Assembly (NCBI GenBank): GCA_029907055.1 | Contig: JARYMO010000055.1 | Coordinates: forward strand, 1-8,408 | Direction of reading: 5' to 3' | DNA from: Syntrophomonadaceae bacterium | GTDB lineage: Bacteria; Bacillota; Syntrophomonadia; Syntrophomonadales; Syntrophothermaceae | Length of the DNA stretch: 8,408 nt | Shown here: piece after piece, positions 1 through 6,676 of the stretch | Layout: the number at the start of each line of letters is the position of its first letter | Numbering within the stretch: position 1 is the first letter of the stretch | The notes under the pieces: generated by a model | What the model was told of the DNA's origin: nothing | Databases searched by the model: none | The model's input: the letters and a program-made list of their open reading frames with translations, nothing else | Translations under genes and position numbers: made by a program

Positions 1-1401
1 ACGAGCCTGGGCAAGCACGGTTTCGTTGCCGGCATCGCCATAGATGCAGGGGACGCCGGCCGCTGCCAGGCGCCGGTTGACGGCGTAGTCGTACTCGATG
101 ACCACGAAGGGGACCCCCAGCACCTGCAGTGCGGAGCCAATGTAGGAGCCCACGCGGCCGAACCCGCAGAGGATCACGTGGTCGCTCACCTGGGGCGGCA
201 CTTCCTCCCCTTCGCCCTCCCCCACTGCCAGCGAGGGACCAGCCGAGCCAGCCAGACGGGCGTACCACTCCGGCGCCGCCCGCAGCAGCAGCGGCGTCAG
301 CACGATGGTGAGAATCGAGGCTGCCAGGATGGCATTGTACAGGCCGGCGGTGATGACCCCCGCCCCCAGCGCGGTCCCCGCCAGCACGAAGGTGAACTCG
401 CCCATCTGCGCCAGCCCCACTCCGCTCATGAAGGCCACGCGGGGATGGTAGGCAAACGCACGCACGATGGCCATGACCAGCAGCGCCTTGGCTGCCACCA
501 GGCCCAGGACAGCCAGTAGACGTGCCGGCTCCGCCAGCAGCAGCGACGGGTCCACCAGCATGCCGATAGACACGAAGAAGACCACCACCAGGGTGTCCCG
601 CAAGGCCATCACTTTCCCCAGCATCTCGTGGGAGTACTCCGACTCGCTGATAACCACCCCCACCAGGAAGGCCCCCAGGGCAGGAGACAGCCCCACCGCC
701 CGGGCCTCCGCCGCCAGCCCCAGCCCCAGTCCCAGCGCCACCAGCAGGAAGATGTCATTGTTGCCGCCGGCCGCCGCGCGTCGCATCAAGGGCGGCACCA
801 GGCGATGGGCAGCGAAGATGGCCACCGCCACCAGGGCCGCCGACCTCAGGAGCGAGAGGACGATGTCGTGTCCCATGCCGCCCGCAAAGCCGGCCAGGTG
901 GGGCACCAGGGCCACCATCACCACCACGGCCACGTCCTGCACCACCAGGATGCCCAGCATGACCTGCCCGTGCCTGGTGTTCAGCTCGCCGCGGTCCCCC
1001 AGCACCTTGAGCACGATCATGGTGCTGCTGATGGCCACCGCGAAGCCCAGCACCACCCCCTGCACCGCCGGCAGCCCCAGCCAGCGCCCGACTGCGAAGC
1101 CGGCCAGGGTGGTAAGCAGGACCTGCAGCCCTCCCCCGGCGACCGCTACCAGGCCCACCTTCTGCAGGCGGGACAGCGAAAACTCGATGCCCACCGTGAA
1201 CATGAGCAGGATAACGCCGATCTCGGCAAATTCACTCACCGTGTCCAGGTGACGGACCAGGTTGAGGCCGAACGGCCCTACCGTGATGCCCCCCAGGATG
1301 TAGCCGATGACCGGCGGCTGGCGCAGGCGGTCAGCAATCATGCCTCCCGCCAGGGCTGCCAGCAGGGCTATGGTGAAGTCCATGAACAGGGTGGATTCCA
1401 T
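1..1401 (-). CDS. Kef-type K+(cation):proton antiporter with C-terminal TrkA-N/RCK domain, 3' part missing
   Basis: Membrane antiporter of the CPA2 (KefB/KefC/YbaL-like) family, which exchanges K+ or another monovalent cation for protons across the cytoplasmic membrane. The frame is open from an ATG at 1401 to the window edge, giving 467 residues. Residues 1 to about 390 are a chain of hydrophobic segments with family marks: a QPPVIGYILGG segment near 28-38, AISSTMIVL near 123-131, the Gln155-Asp156 pair in ILVVQDVAVV (ion-translocating position in Kef proteins), a GVVISESEYSHE stretch, and an AQMGEFTFVL signature. From His408 a Rossmann fold begins (CGFGRVGSYIG at 412-422, acidic Glu436 after the second strand), as expected of an NAD(H)-binding RCK_N domain. 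It is cut off after GDAGNETVLAQAR. The start is supported by GGGGAGGAG (1411-1419) with a 9-nt spacer. It lies 219 nt downstream of the large FN3 gene on the same strand; co-transcription is possible but not shown. The ion specificity cannot be read from sequence. Confidence 0.93.
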   Translation of the reverse strand, partial: MESTLFMDFTIALLAALAGGMIADRLRQPPVIGYILGGITVGPFGLNLVRHLDTVSEFAEIGVILLMFTVGIEFSLSRLQKVGLVAVAGGGLQVLLTTLAGFAVGRWLGLPAVQGVVLGFAVAISSTMIVLKVLGDRGELNTRHGQVMLGILVVQDVAVVVMVALVPHLAGFAGGMGHDIVLSLLRSAALVAVAIFAAHRLVPPLMRRAAAGGNNDIFLLVALGLGLGLAAEARAVGLSPALGAFLVGVVISESEYSHEMLGKVMALRDTLVVVFFVSIGMLVDPSLLLAEPARLLAVLGLVAAKALLVMAIVRAFAYHPRVAFMSGVGLAQMGEFTFVLAGTALGAGVITAGLYNAILAASILTIVLTPLLLRAAPEWYARLAGSAGPSLAVGEGEGEEVPPQVSDHVILCGFGRVGSYIGSALQVLGVPFVVIEYDYAVNRRLAAAGVPCIYGDAGNETVLAQAR

Positions 1402-1449
1402 GCTGGAGCTCTCCTCCCCGGGCCGAAACGTGCTCGGGGCTCACGGCGA

Positions 1450-1526
1450 CTGCCGCCTGCGCAGTGCTCCCGGTTCAACGCCCGGCGCGGGGCTGCCGCC
1501 TGCACGGCACACTGCCGCCCGCCTGC
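1450..1526. repeat. Three copies of a CTGCCGCC…TGC element upstream of the antiporter
   Basis: The 219-nt gap between the antiporter and the large FN3 gene contains CTGCCGCCTGC at 1450-1460 and 1493-1503, and a third copy with a 4-base insertion (CTGCCGCCCGCCTGC) at 1512-1526. Starts are spaced 43 and 19 nt apart. No promoter consensus and no T-tailed terminator were recognised in this gap. The repeats could be chance in GC-rich DNA. Confidence 0.3.
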
Positions 1527-1620
1527 GCCAGGCACAGGTTCGTGGGGTCACACAACCGGGCCCTGCCCGCTCTCTCTGACGTACTTCGGGCTCAGGGTGC
1601 CAGCCAGGCGCAGGATCCAG

Positions 1621-3774
1621 CTAGCTGGCAGGATACGTTACCGTAACCTGGCGGGTGCTGGCGTTCCAGTCCACCTTGCAGCCCAGGCCCTCGCTCACGA
1701 AACGCAGCGGCACCATGGTGCGCCCCGGCGCCACGATGATGGGGGTCACGCTGGCATTGGTGGAATCGATGAGGCGGTAGCCGCCGTTCACACGGGCGAG
1801 ATTGCGCCCGATCCACATCTCGATGGTGGTGCCGTTCATGCTGATGGTCACCTTGCGCTCAGCGCTGCTCCACCCCACGCTGGCCCCGATGCCCTCGGCC
1901 ACGAAGCGCACCGGCAGCAGGGTCCTGCCCTCGCTGATGACGGGTGCGACGTCCATGGTCCGCGACTGGCCATTCACGGTGTAGGCAGTCGATCCCACCC
2001 TGAGCACGATGACCCGTGCAGGAGCCGCCTGGGTGCGCGCGCTGGCCTCGTTGGAGTACTCCGAGTTGCCGTCCGCGTTGTAGGCGCGCACCCGGAAGGA
2101 GTAGAGGGTGTCCGGCTCCAGGCCTGATAGCACGTAGTACTCCACGTTGCGCTCCACGGTGGCCACCTGGCTGTAGCTGCCGCCCGCTTTCCGGCGCTCG
2201 ATCTTGAAGCCGCTCTCGTTGCCGGAGTTGTCTTTCCAGGTCAGGCGCACCTGCGAGGAAGACTGCGCGGTGGCGGCCAGCGACGAGGGGGCGGCAGGCA
2301 CGTTGGTGGTGGTCACCGACACTTCGTTCGAGTAGTCCGAGTTGCCGCTGTCGTTGTAGGCCCGCACGCGGAAGGAGTAGCGGGTGTCCCTCTTGAGGCC
2401 GCTGGCGGTGTACGTCTCCACGTTCCTGCCCACGGTGGCGATCTGCGTCCAGCTGCCCCCGGACTCCCTCCGTTCGATCTTGAACCCACTCTCGCGGTCG
2501 GAGTTATCCTGCCACTCCAGCTTGACCGAGGTGGCGGAGAGCACGGTGGCGGTCAGGCCGTCGGGAGCCTCCGGGACTCCGCCGCTGCCACCGGTGTCGA
2601 TGGACACCGCCTCACTGTAGTCGGAATCGCCGCTGGCGTTGTAGGCGCGTACCCGGTAGTAGTAGACGGTGTTCTTCTCCAGCCCGGTGTTGGTGTAGCG
2701 CTCGACGTCCTCGCCCACGGTGGCGATCTGGCTCCAGCTGCCTCCCGACTTGCGCCGTTCGATCTTGAAGCCCTGCTCGTTGTCAGAGTTGTCGGTCCAG
2801 GTCAGCCGGACCGAGGTGGACGTCAACAGGGTCACCGCCAGCTCGCTGGGGGCGTCGGGCACCTCGCCCAGGGTGGTCGCCGAGGCCTCGTTGGAGTAGG
2901 CGGAGTTGCCAGCGGCGTTGTAGGCGCGCACCCGGTAGTAGTAGGTGGTGTCGCTTGAGAGGTTGCGGCTGGCATAGCTGGTCACGTTGGCGCCCACGGT
3001 GTCGATCTGCGAGTAGGTGCCGCCGCTCCCCTTCTTGCGCTCGATCTTGAAGCCGGTCTCGTTGCTGGCATTGTCAGTCCAGGTCAGGTCAATGCGGCTG
3101 GTGGAAACCGCCTGGGCGGCCAGGTTGGAGGGCGCTGCCGGGAGCGCGCTGCCCGGGGTGGTCACCGTAGCCGGGCCCGCGTAGGACGACTGCCCCCCGC
3201 TGTTGTACGCCGCCACCCGGTAGCGGTAGGTGGTGCCCGCCGTAAGGCCGGTGTCGCTGTAAGCCTGGGCCCCGGCCGCCACGGTGGCCACCAGCGCGTA
3301 GTCGCCAGATCCGGTGCTGCGCTCGATGCGAAAGCCATCTTCGTTGCTCGAGGTATCGGTCCAGGAGAGGTCAACCCGGTTCTCCGACACCGCCTCGGCG
3401 TGCAGGTCGGTGGGCGCCGAGGGTGGTTCTACCAGGGTGGTGGCCGACGCCGTGTTGGAGTAGTCGGAGAAGCCAGCTGCGTTGTACGCCCGTACGCGGT
3501 AGCTGTAGGTGGTGCCCGGGGTCAGCCCGGTGTCCGAGAAAACAGGAGCGTTAGGCCCGGTGGTGGCAACCTGTACCCAGTCACCGCCCCCGGTCCTGCG
3601 TTCGATGGCGAACCCCGCTTCATTGTCCGCGTTGTCAGTCCACCGCAGGTCGATCTGGCTCGTGGTGGCGGCCGTGGCCGTCAACCCGCTGGGGGCCGCC
3701 GGTTCCCCGGCGGCCAGCGCCAGCCCGGGCAGGCCCAGCACCAGCACCAGCAGCAGGGCAAGCAGTCTCCTCAT
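1621..3774 (-). CDS. Secreted protein with six FN3 modules and a C-terminal stalk (copper amine oxidase N-terminal-like) domain
   Basis: Predicted exported protein of 717 residues. A signal peptide covers residues 1-21 (Arg-Arg, a Leu/Val-rich core, then an ALA-A cleavage motif). Six fibronectin type III modules follow at about 26-113, 118-206, 213-301, 306-394, 401-489 and 493-581, each with a W-x-D-N/T motif and a YRVRAYN-type segment. Residues 586-715 form the PF07833-type domain, with its usual internal duplication: GRTLLPVRFVAEGIG at 616-630 and GRTMVPLRFVSEGLG at 684-698. Despite its name, no amine-oxidase catalytic domain is present. There is no LPXTG motif, S-layer homology domain or C-terminal membrane helix, so it is either released or held non-covalently; an adhesive or scaffolding envelope role is inference. 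The frame stays open 96 codons further upstream, but the ATG at 3774 is chosen because it opens directly onto the signal peptide and has AAAGGGG 9 nt ahead. The smaller paralogue lies just upstream. An AT-rich patch at 3805-3822 may hold the promoter, but no convincing -35/-10 pair was found. Confidence 0.9.
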   Translation of the reverse strand: MRRLLALLLVLVLGLPGLALAAGEPAAPSGLTATAATTSQIDLRWTDNADNEAGFAIERRTGGGDWVQVATTGPNAPVFSDTGLTPGTTYSYRVRAYNAAGFSDYSNTASATTLVEPPSAPTDLHAEAVSENRVDLSWTDTSSNEDGFRIERSTGSGDYALVATVAAGAQAYSDTGLTAGTTYRYRVAAYNSGGQSSYAGPATVTTPGSALPAAPSNLAAQAVSTSRIDLTWTDNASNETGFKIERKKGSGGTYSQIDTVGANVTSYASRNLSSDTTYYYRVRAYNAAGNSAYSNEASATTLGEVPDAPSELAVTLLTSTSVRLTWTDNSDNEQGFKIERRKSGGSWSQIATVGEDVERYTNTGLEKNTVYYYRVRAYNASGDSDYSEAVSIDTGGSGGVPEAPDGLTATVLSATSVKLEWQDNSDRESGFKIERRESGGSWTQIATVGRNVETYTASGLKRDTRYSFRVRAYNDSGNSDYSNEVSVTTTNVPAAPSSLAATAQSSSQVRLTWKDNSGNESGFKIERRKAGGSYSQVATVERNVEYYVLSGLEPDTLYSFRVRAYNADGNSEYSNEASARTQAAPARVIVLRVGSTAYTVNGQSRTMDVAPVISEGRTLLPVRFVAEGIGASVGWSSAERKVTISMNGTTIEMWIGRNLARVNGGYRLIDSTNASVTPIIVAPGRTMVPLRFVSEGLGCKVDWNASTRQVTVTYPAS
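2032..3699 (-). repeat. Tandem array of six FN3-coding modules
   Basis: Six in-frame repeats, each about 92-95 codons, encode residues 26-581 of the large secreted protein. Conserved landmarks per repeat are W-x-D-N near the start, GFKIERR in the middle and YRVRAYN near the end. Modules 3-6 resemble each other more than modules 1-2 do. Module 2 is the most divergent (RVAAYNSGG instead of RVRAYN). Confidence 0.85.
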
Positions 3775-3783
3775 CGTCTCGCA

Positions 3784-3790
3784 CCCCTTT
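3784..3790 (-). promoter_or_regulatory. Ribosome binding site setting the start of the six-FN3 gene
   Basis: On the minus strand AAAGGGG lies 9 nt before the ATG at 3774. Together with the signal peptide directly after that ATG, it rules out the longer in-frame extension, which is Arg/Cys-rich and reads like noncoding GC-rich sequence. Confidence 0.6.
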
Positions 3791-3964
3791 CCGCGTCTTC
3801 CCCAGAAACATTTAAAGCATACACGCGCGTTAACCCCGACTCCTTGCGCCGCCTCGTATACTCCCATGGTACCATATTCGCGGGTCGCAGGGCAGGAACG
3901 GCAGCGGCGCCGCCCCTCCCCGCGGTGGAGCTGGCGGCGGCCGCAGTAGCGGCCTCTCCGCCCG

Positions 3965-4002
3965 GGAAAAGAGAAGGGCGCCCCGCCGCTCGCGGGGCGC
4001 CC
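3965..4002 (-). terminator. Intrinsic terminator of the three-FN3 gene
   Basis: Reading on the minus strand, an 11-bp perfect GC-rich stem (GGGCGCCCCGC paired with GCGGGGCGCCC, arms at 4002-3992 and 3986-3976) closes a 5-nt loop. It is followed by the pyrimidine tail TTCTCTTTTCC. It begins 65 nt past the stop codon at 4067 and lies about 200 nt before the next gene's start, so the two FN3 genes probably have separate transcripts or only partial read-through. Confidence 0.85.
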
Positions 4003-4066
4003 GCACGTGACATCGATGCCCGCAACCAGGCTGCCGCGCGTGGGCCAGCCCTGGCGCGGCACTCTC

Positions 4067-5368
4067 CTAGCTGGCAGGGTAGGTCACGGTAATCTGCCGG
4101 GTCTGGGCGTTCCAGTCCACCTGGCTGCCCAGGCTCTCGGCCACGAAGCGCAGCGGCACCATGGTGCGCCCGGGGCTCATGATGACAGGCTTTACTGCCC
4201 CGTTCTCAGGGTCCACGAAGCGGTAGCTGCCGTTGACCCTGGCCACGTTGCTGTCAATCCACAGCTCCACTGTCGTCCCCTCCAGCGTGATGGTCACCTT
4301 GCGGGCGGCATTGTCCCATCCCACCACGGCACCGATGCCTTCGGCCGCGAAGCGCACCGGCAGCAGCGTGCGGCCCTGGACAATGACCGGGGCAGCGTCC
4401 ATCACGCGGGCCTGTCCGTCCACGCTGTAGCTGGTGGAACCGACCTGCAGCCTGACCACTCTCCGGACCACGGCACGGGTGCGCACGCTGTCCTCGTTGG
4501 AGTATTCAGAATCGCCGTCCTCGTTGTAGGCCCGCACCCGGAAGTAGTAGAGGGTATCGGCCTCCAGTCCGGTCGCCGTGTAGCTCTCCTCGTCCTCCCC
4601 TACCCTGGCCACCTGGCTCCAACTGCCGCCCGCCCTCTTGCGCTCGATCTTGAAGCCTTCCTCGTTGTCAGAGGTGTCCCGCCAGGTGAGGCGGACCTGG
4701 GATGACGAGAGGGCCGTGGCCTCCAGGTCCTCGGGTGCCGATGGCACGTCGGCGGTGGTTACCGAGACCACGTTGGAGTAGTCGGACTCGCCGTCCTCGT
4801 TGTAGGCACGGACACGGAAGTAGTAGAGGGTGCCTGGTTCCAGCCCGGTGACGGTGTAGCTCTCCTCGTCCTCGTCCACCGTGTCAATCTCCCTCCAGCT
4901 CCCCCCGGATGCCCGGCGTTCGATGCTGAACCCTTCCTCGTTGTCGGAGTTATCGGTCCAGGTCAGCTCCACCGAGGAGGGCGAGAGCACCTCGGCCTCG
5001 AGGTCTTCCGGGGCCTCGGGCACCCCGCCCGACAGGCGCGCGCTGTCGGTATTGGACCAGTCCGAATAGCCCTCGTCATTGAAGGCCCGCACCCGGTAGG
5101 TGTACGTGACGCCGGCATCAACGTCCTCGTCGTCGTACTCCTCGGTGTCAGCCTCCAGCTCTGCCAGCGTGCGGAACGACCCGTCCTCCGCCTTGCGTTG
5201 CAGCAGGAACCCGGTCTCGTCGTCCGCGTTGTCGTTCCAGGTGAGGCTGATGTAATCGTCCATGGCCGTTGCCGTGAGCCGCGTGGGAGCTGCCGGCTCG
5301 CCAGCCGCCAGGACCGTCCCCGGCACCAGCAGGGCGACTGCCAGGACCAGCACTAAGACCCTATTCAA
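4067..5368 (-). CDS. Secreted acidic protein with three FN3 modules and a C-terminal stalk domain
   Basis: Predicted exported protein of 433 residues and paralogue of the six-FN3 protein downstream. Signal peptide at 1-21 (MNRVLVLVLA start, VLA-A cleavage motif), FN3 modules at about 26-112, 117-205 and 209-298, and a PF07833-type stalk domain at 303-431 with both GRTLLPVRF (332-340) and GRTMVPLRF (400-408) half-motifs and the same YPAS terminus. No enzyme domain, cysteine or wall anchor is visible. The FN3 region is markedly acidic: by hand count modules 1-3 carry about 23, 24 and 20 Asp/Glu against 7, 5 and 11 Lys/Arg. Acidic clusters include DEDEES and NEDGDSEYSNED. The start is a TTG, supported by AAGGGGGG 7 nt upstream and by the signal peptide; the first internal Met (residue 36) would lose the signal. 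Function is inferred only as an extracellular or envelope protein; acidic loops might bind cations, but this is not shown. Confidence 0.9.
   Translation of the reverse strand: MNRVLVLVLAVALLVPGTVLAAGEPAAPTRLTATAMDDYISLTWNDNADDETGFLLQRKAEDGSFRTLAELEADTEEYDDEDVDAGVTYTYRVRAFNDEGYSDWSNTDSARLSGGVPEAPEDLEAEVLSPSSVELTWTDNSDNEEGFSIERRASGGSWREIDTVDEDEESYTVTGLEPGTLYYFRVRAYNEDGESDYSNVVSVTTADVPSAPEDLEATALSSSQVRLTWRDTSDNEEGFKIERKRAGGSWSQVARVGEDEESYTATGLEADTLYYFRVRAYNEDGDSEYSNEDSVRTRAVVRRVVRLQVGSTSYSVDGQARVMDAAPVIVQGRTLLPVRFAAEGIGAVVGWDNAARKVTITLEGTTVELWIDSNVARVNGSYRFVDPENGAVKPVIMSPGRTMVPLRFVAESLGSQVDWNAQTRQITVTYPAS
4475..5293 (-). repeat. Tandem array of three acidic FN3-coding modules
   Basis: Three repeats of about 91-92 codons encode residues 26-298. 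Module 1 resembles module 1 of the larger paralogue (shared GEPAAP start). Module 2 resembles its module 5 (shared GGVPEAP linker and VSVTT end). Module 3 resembles its module 6 (shared SSSQVRLTW and the junction to the stalk domain). Confidence 0.8.
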
Positions 5369-5375
5369 CGCGATA

Positions 5376-5383
5376 CCCCCCTT
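5376..5383 (-). promoter_or_regulatory. Ribosome binding site supporting a TTG start
   Basis: On the minus strand AAGGGGGG ends 7 nt before the TTG at 5368-5366. No ATG or GTG in the same frame is placed so that it keeps the signal peptide, so this site decides the unusual start codon. Confidence 0.65.
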
Positions 5384-5397
5384 GTTTCTTCGCCCAG

Positions 5398-5419
5398 GGC
5401 GCCGGCAGTGCCAGGCGCC
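5398..5419 (-). promoter_or_regulatory. Possible stem-loop in the leader of the three-FN3 gene
   Basis: GGCGCC-GGC and GCC-A-GGCGCC can pair into a 9-bp stem with one bulged base and a 3-nt loop. It lies 14 nt upstream of the Shine-Dalgarno sequence. If transcribed it would sit in the 5' untranslated region. There is no T-tract, so it is not a terminator. Function unknown. Confidence 0.3.
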
Positions 5420-5446
5420 GATGCACCACGCTACCCTACCATCATG

Positions 5447-5629
5447 CTACCACAATGCGGGGAGGAAGGAGGCAGGTTCTTCTGTGCCCTGGGCGGGCGC
5501 TGGCCGGTGCGCACGCAGACGCCGTGCCGGCCCCCGCCACCACACTGCCTACCCGCGGTACGTTACTCGTCGCCACCGGGCCTGGCGCCGGCTGCCTGCC
5601 TACCCGACCCCATGGTAGAATTGTGGTAG
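5447..5629. repeat. Inverted 10-mer pair between the divergent genes
   Basis: CTACCACAAT at 5447-5456 is the exact reverse complement of ATTGTGGTAG at 5620-5629. Each therefore reads ATTGTGGTAG in the direction of its own downstream gene. The first copy is embedded in a CTACC-rich stretch (5431-5451). The distances to the two start codons differ (78 and 12 nt), which argues against a simple symmetric promoter arrangement. Confidence 0.3.
5613..5621 (+). promoter_or_regulatory. Candidate extended -10 promoter element for the DUF72 gene
   Basis: TGGTAGAAT matches an extended -10 (TG-n-TATAAT with one mismatch) just ahead of the gene. Only a weak -35 (CTGCCT, 18 nt upstream) is visible. The transcript would start near 5628, leaving a leader of about 14 nt that barely includes the AGGAGGG ribosome binding site (5628-5634). 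Tentative. Confidence 0.35.
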
Positions 5630-5641
5630 GAGGGTGATGGC

Positions 5642-6520
5642 ATGGGCGTCGTCTACGTCGGCACCTGCTCGTGGTATGATCACGCCAGTTTCTACCCCGC
5701 GGGCCTGAAGCCAGTGGAGCGCCTGCCGTACTACGCGCGCTTCTTCCCCCTGACGGAGATCGACAGCAGTTTTTACCGCCTGCTGCCGGCGCGCAACTAT
5801 GCCCTCTGGGCCCAGCGGACACCTTCCCACTTCGTGTTCGACGTCAAGCTGTTCCGGGTGCTGACCCAGCACGAGCGCGAACCGCTGGCCACCCAGGAAC
5901 TGGCTGCGCTCATGCACGCGTTCCGCGACTCCCTGCAGCCGCTGCGCGAGGCGGGCAAGCTGCGCTCGGTGCTGCTGCAGATGCCGCCGTGGTTCAGGTG
6001 CGAACCGCAGAACCTGGGGTACCTGGAATGGTGCCGCGGGCAACTGCGCGATTTCACCCTGGCCGTAGAGTTCCGGCACGCCTCCTGGTTTGCCCCCGGG
6101 CAAAAGGAGGCTACCCTTGACTTCCTCCGTCGCCACGGCCTGGTCAACGTCGTCTGCGACGAGCCGCTGCTGGGCTCCGGCAGCATCCCCATGGTCCCCG
6201 AGGCCACATGCCCCGAACTGGCCATCGTCCGCCTGCACGGGCGCAATGCCCGCACCTGGTACAAGAAGGGCCTGGCCAGCAGCGGCGAGCGTTTCAATTA
6301 CTTGTATAGCCGGGAAGAACTGGTGGGCATCCTGGACCGGGTCATGCCGCTGGCGACCCGGGTGCGGGAGCTGCACCTGCTCACCAACAACAACTTCGGC
6401 GACTACGCGGTGACCAATGCCGCCGACCTGGTCCGGCTGCTGCAGGCCGCTGCCGACCAGGCCCAGGGCTGGCAGTTGGCCGCAGGACACCGCGACTGGC
6501 GCGAAGAGAAGGGAGGGTGA
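5642..6520 (+). CDS. DUF72 family protein (YecE-like)
   Basis: A 292-residue cytoplasmic protein of the DUF72 family, whose members adopt a TIM-barrel-like fold and have no settled biochemical role. Family marks are the N-terminal YVGTCSWYDHASFYPAGL segment (residues 5-22), the YYARFFPLTEIDSSFYRL block (about 30-47), the FVFDVKLFR block, a VEFRHASWF motif mid-protein, LHGRNARTWY, and the C-terminal TNNNFGDYAVTNA motif that replaces the more usual F-NNH version. Length is normal for the family (about 240-300). The ATG at 5642 has AGGAGGG 7 nt upstream; a nearer ATG at 5637 is out of frame. No signal peptide or membrane segment is visible. It opens a probable plus-strand transcription unit with the rhodanese gene 156 nt downstream and is divergent from the acidic FN3 gene. 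Family assignment is confident; function is unknown. Confidence 0.92.
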   Translation: MGVVYVGTCSWYDHASFYPAGLKPVERLPYYARFFPLTEIDSSFYRLLPARNYALWAQRTPSHFVFDVKLFRVLTQHEREPLATQELAALMHAFRDSLQPLREAGKLRSVLLQMPPWFRCEPQNLGYLEWCRGQLRDFTLAVEFRHASWFAPGQKEATLDFLRRHGLVNVVCDEPLLGSGSIPMVPEATCPELAIVRLHGRNARTWYKKGLASSGERFNYLYSREELVGILDRVMPLATRVRELHLLTNNNFGDYAVTNAADLVRLLQAAADQAQGWQLAAGHRDWREEKGG

Positions 6521-6544
6521 TGACACCGCCGAAGGAGGGCAGGC

Positions 6545-6613
6545 ATGACCCGTGCCCCCGGAGGCCCGGAAGCAGGTGAACACTCCGTGCTGAATGCTGA
6601 CCGTGCGGAATGA
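6545..6613 (+). CDS. Possible small ORF, 22 residues, between the DUF72 and rhodanese genes
   Basis: ATG at 6545 to TGA at 6611-6613 encodes MTRAPGGPEAGEHSVLNADR-AE. It is preceded by a near-ideal Shine-Dalgarno, AAGGAGGG (6532-6539), with a 5-nt spacer. The peptide has no recognised motif and is not hydrophobic. It could be a leader peptide for the rhodanese gene, since a stem-loop (6612-6638) begins at its stop codon, or a chance ORF. A second tiny frame, ATG at 6520 overlapping the DUF72 stop (TGATG) and 19 codons long, overlaps it and is even less certain. Confidence 0.25.
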   Translation: MTRAPGGPEAGEHSVLNADRAE

Positions 6614-6638
6614 GACGGGCATGCCGATGCCGTGTCTC
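6612..6638 (+). promoter_or_regulatory. Stem-loop in the leader of the rhodanese gene
   Basis: GAGACGGGCAT (6612-6622) pairs with ATGCCGTGTCTC (6627-6638) over 11 bp, with one bulged G, one G-T pair and a GCCG loop. A competing hairpin, TGCCG/CGGCA (6628-6632 with 6638-6642), uses the same bases. No T-tract follows, so it is not a standard terminator. It sits 24 nt before the ribosome binding site and might affect translation; this is inference. Confidence 0.35.
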
Positions 6639-6661
6639 GGCAACTTCACCAGCGAAGACTC

Positions 6662-6670
6662 AAGGAGGTG
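6662..6670 (+). promoter_or_regulatory. Ribosome binding site setting the rhodanese start
   Basis: AAGGAGGTG is an essentially perfect anti-16S match, 6 nt before the ATG at 6677. It excludes the ATG 15 codons upstream (6632), which lies inside the stem-loop and has no ribosome binding site. Confidence 0.75.
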
Positions 6671-6676
6671 CATCGC

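Noticed and set aside
586..660. Possible CRISPR, transposon or phage features across the window
   Set aside because: No regularly spaced short repeats, transposase or integrase motifs, terminal inverted repeats or tRNA-like attachment sites were seen; the only long repeats are the protein-coding FN3 modules.
1598..1630. TGCCAGC…GCTGGCA inverted repeat at the end of the six-FN3 gene
   Set aside because: Considered as a terminator, but the loop is 19 nt and no T-tract follows on the minus strand; it overlaps the stop codon and its CCAGCTAGCTGG core may be chance.
628..2127. 499-codon plus-strand open frame
   Set aside because: Runs antisense across both the antiporter and the stalk-domain end of the FN3 gene. 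Its His/Gln/Arg/Pro-rich product matches no family, as expected of a GC-rich shadow frame.
3775..4062. In-frame 96-codon N-terminal extension of the six-FN3 gene
   Set aside because: It would bury the signal peptide inside the protein, covers the upstream gene's terminator and runs up to its stop, is Arg/Gly/Cys-rich, and the internal ATG at 3774 has a good ribosome binding site.
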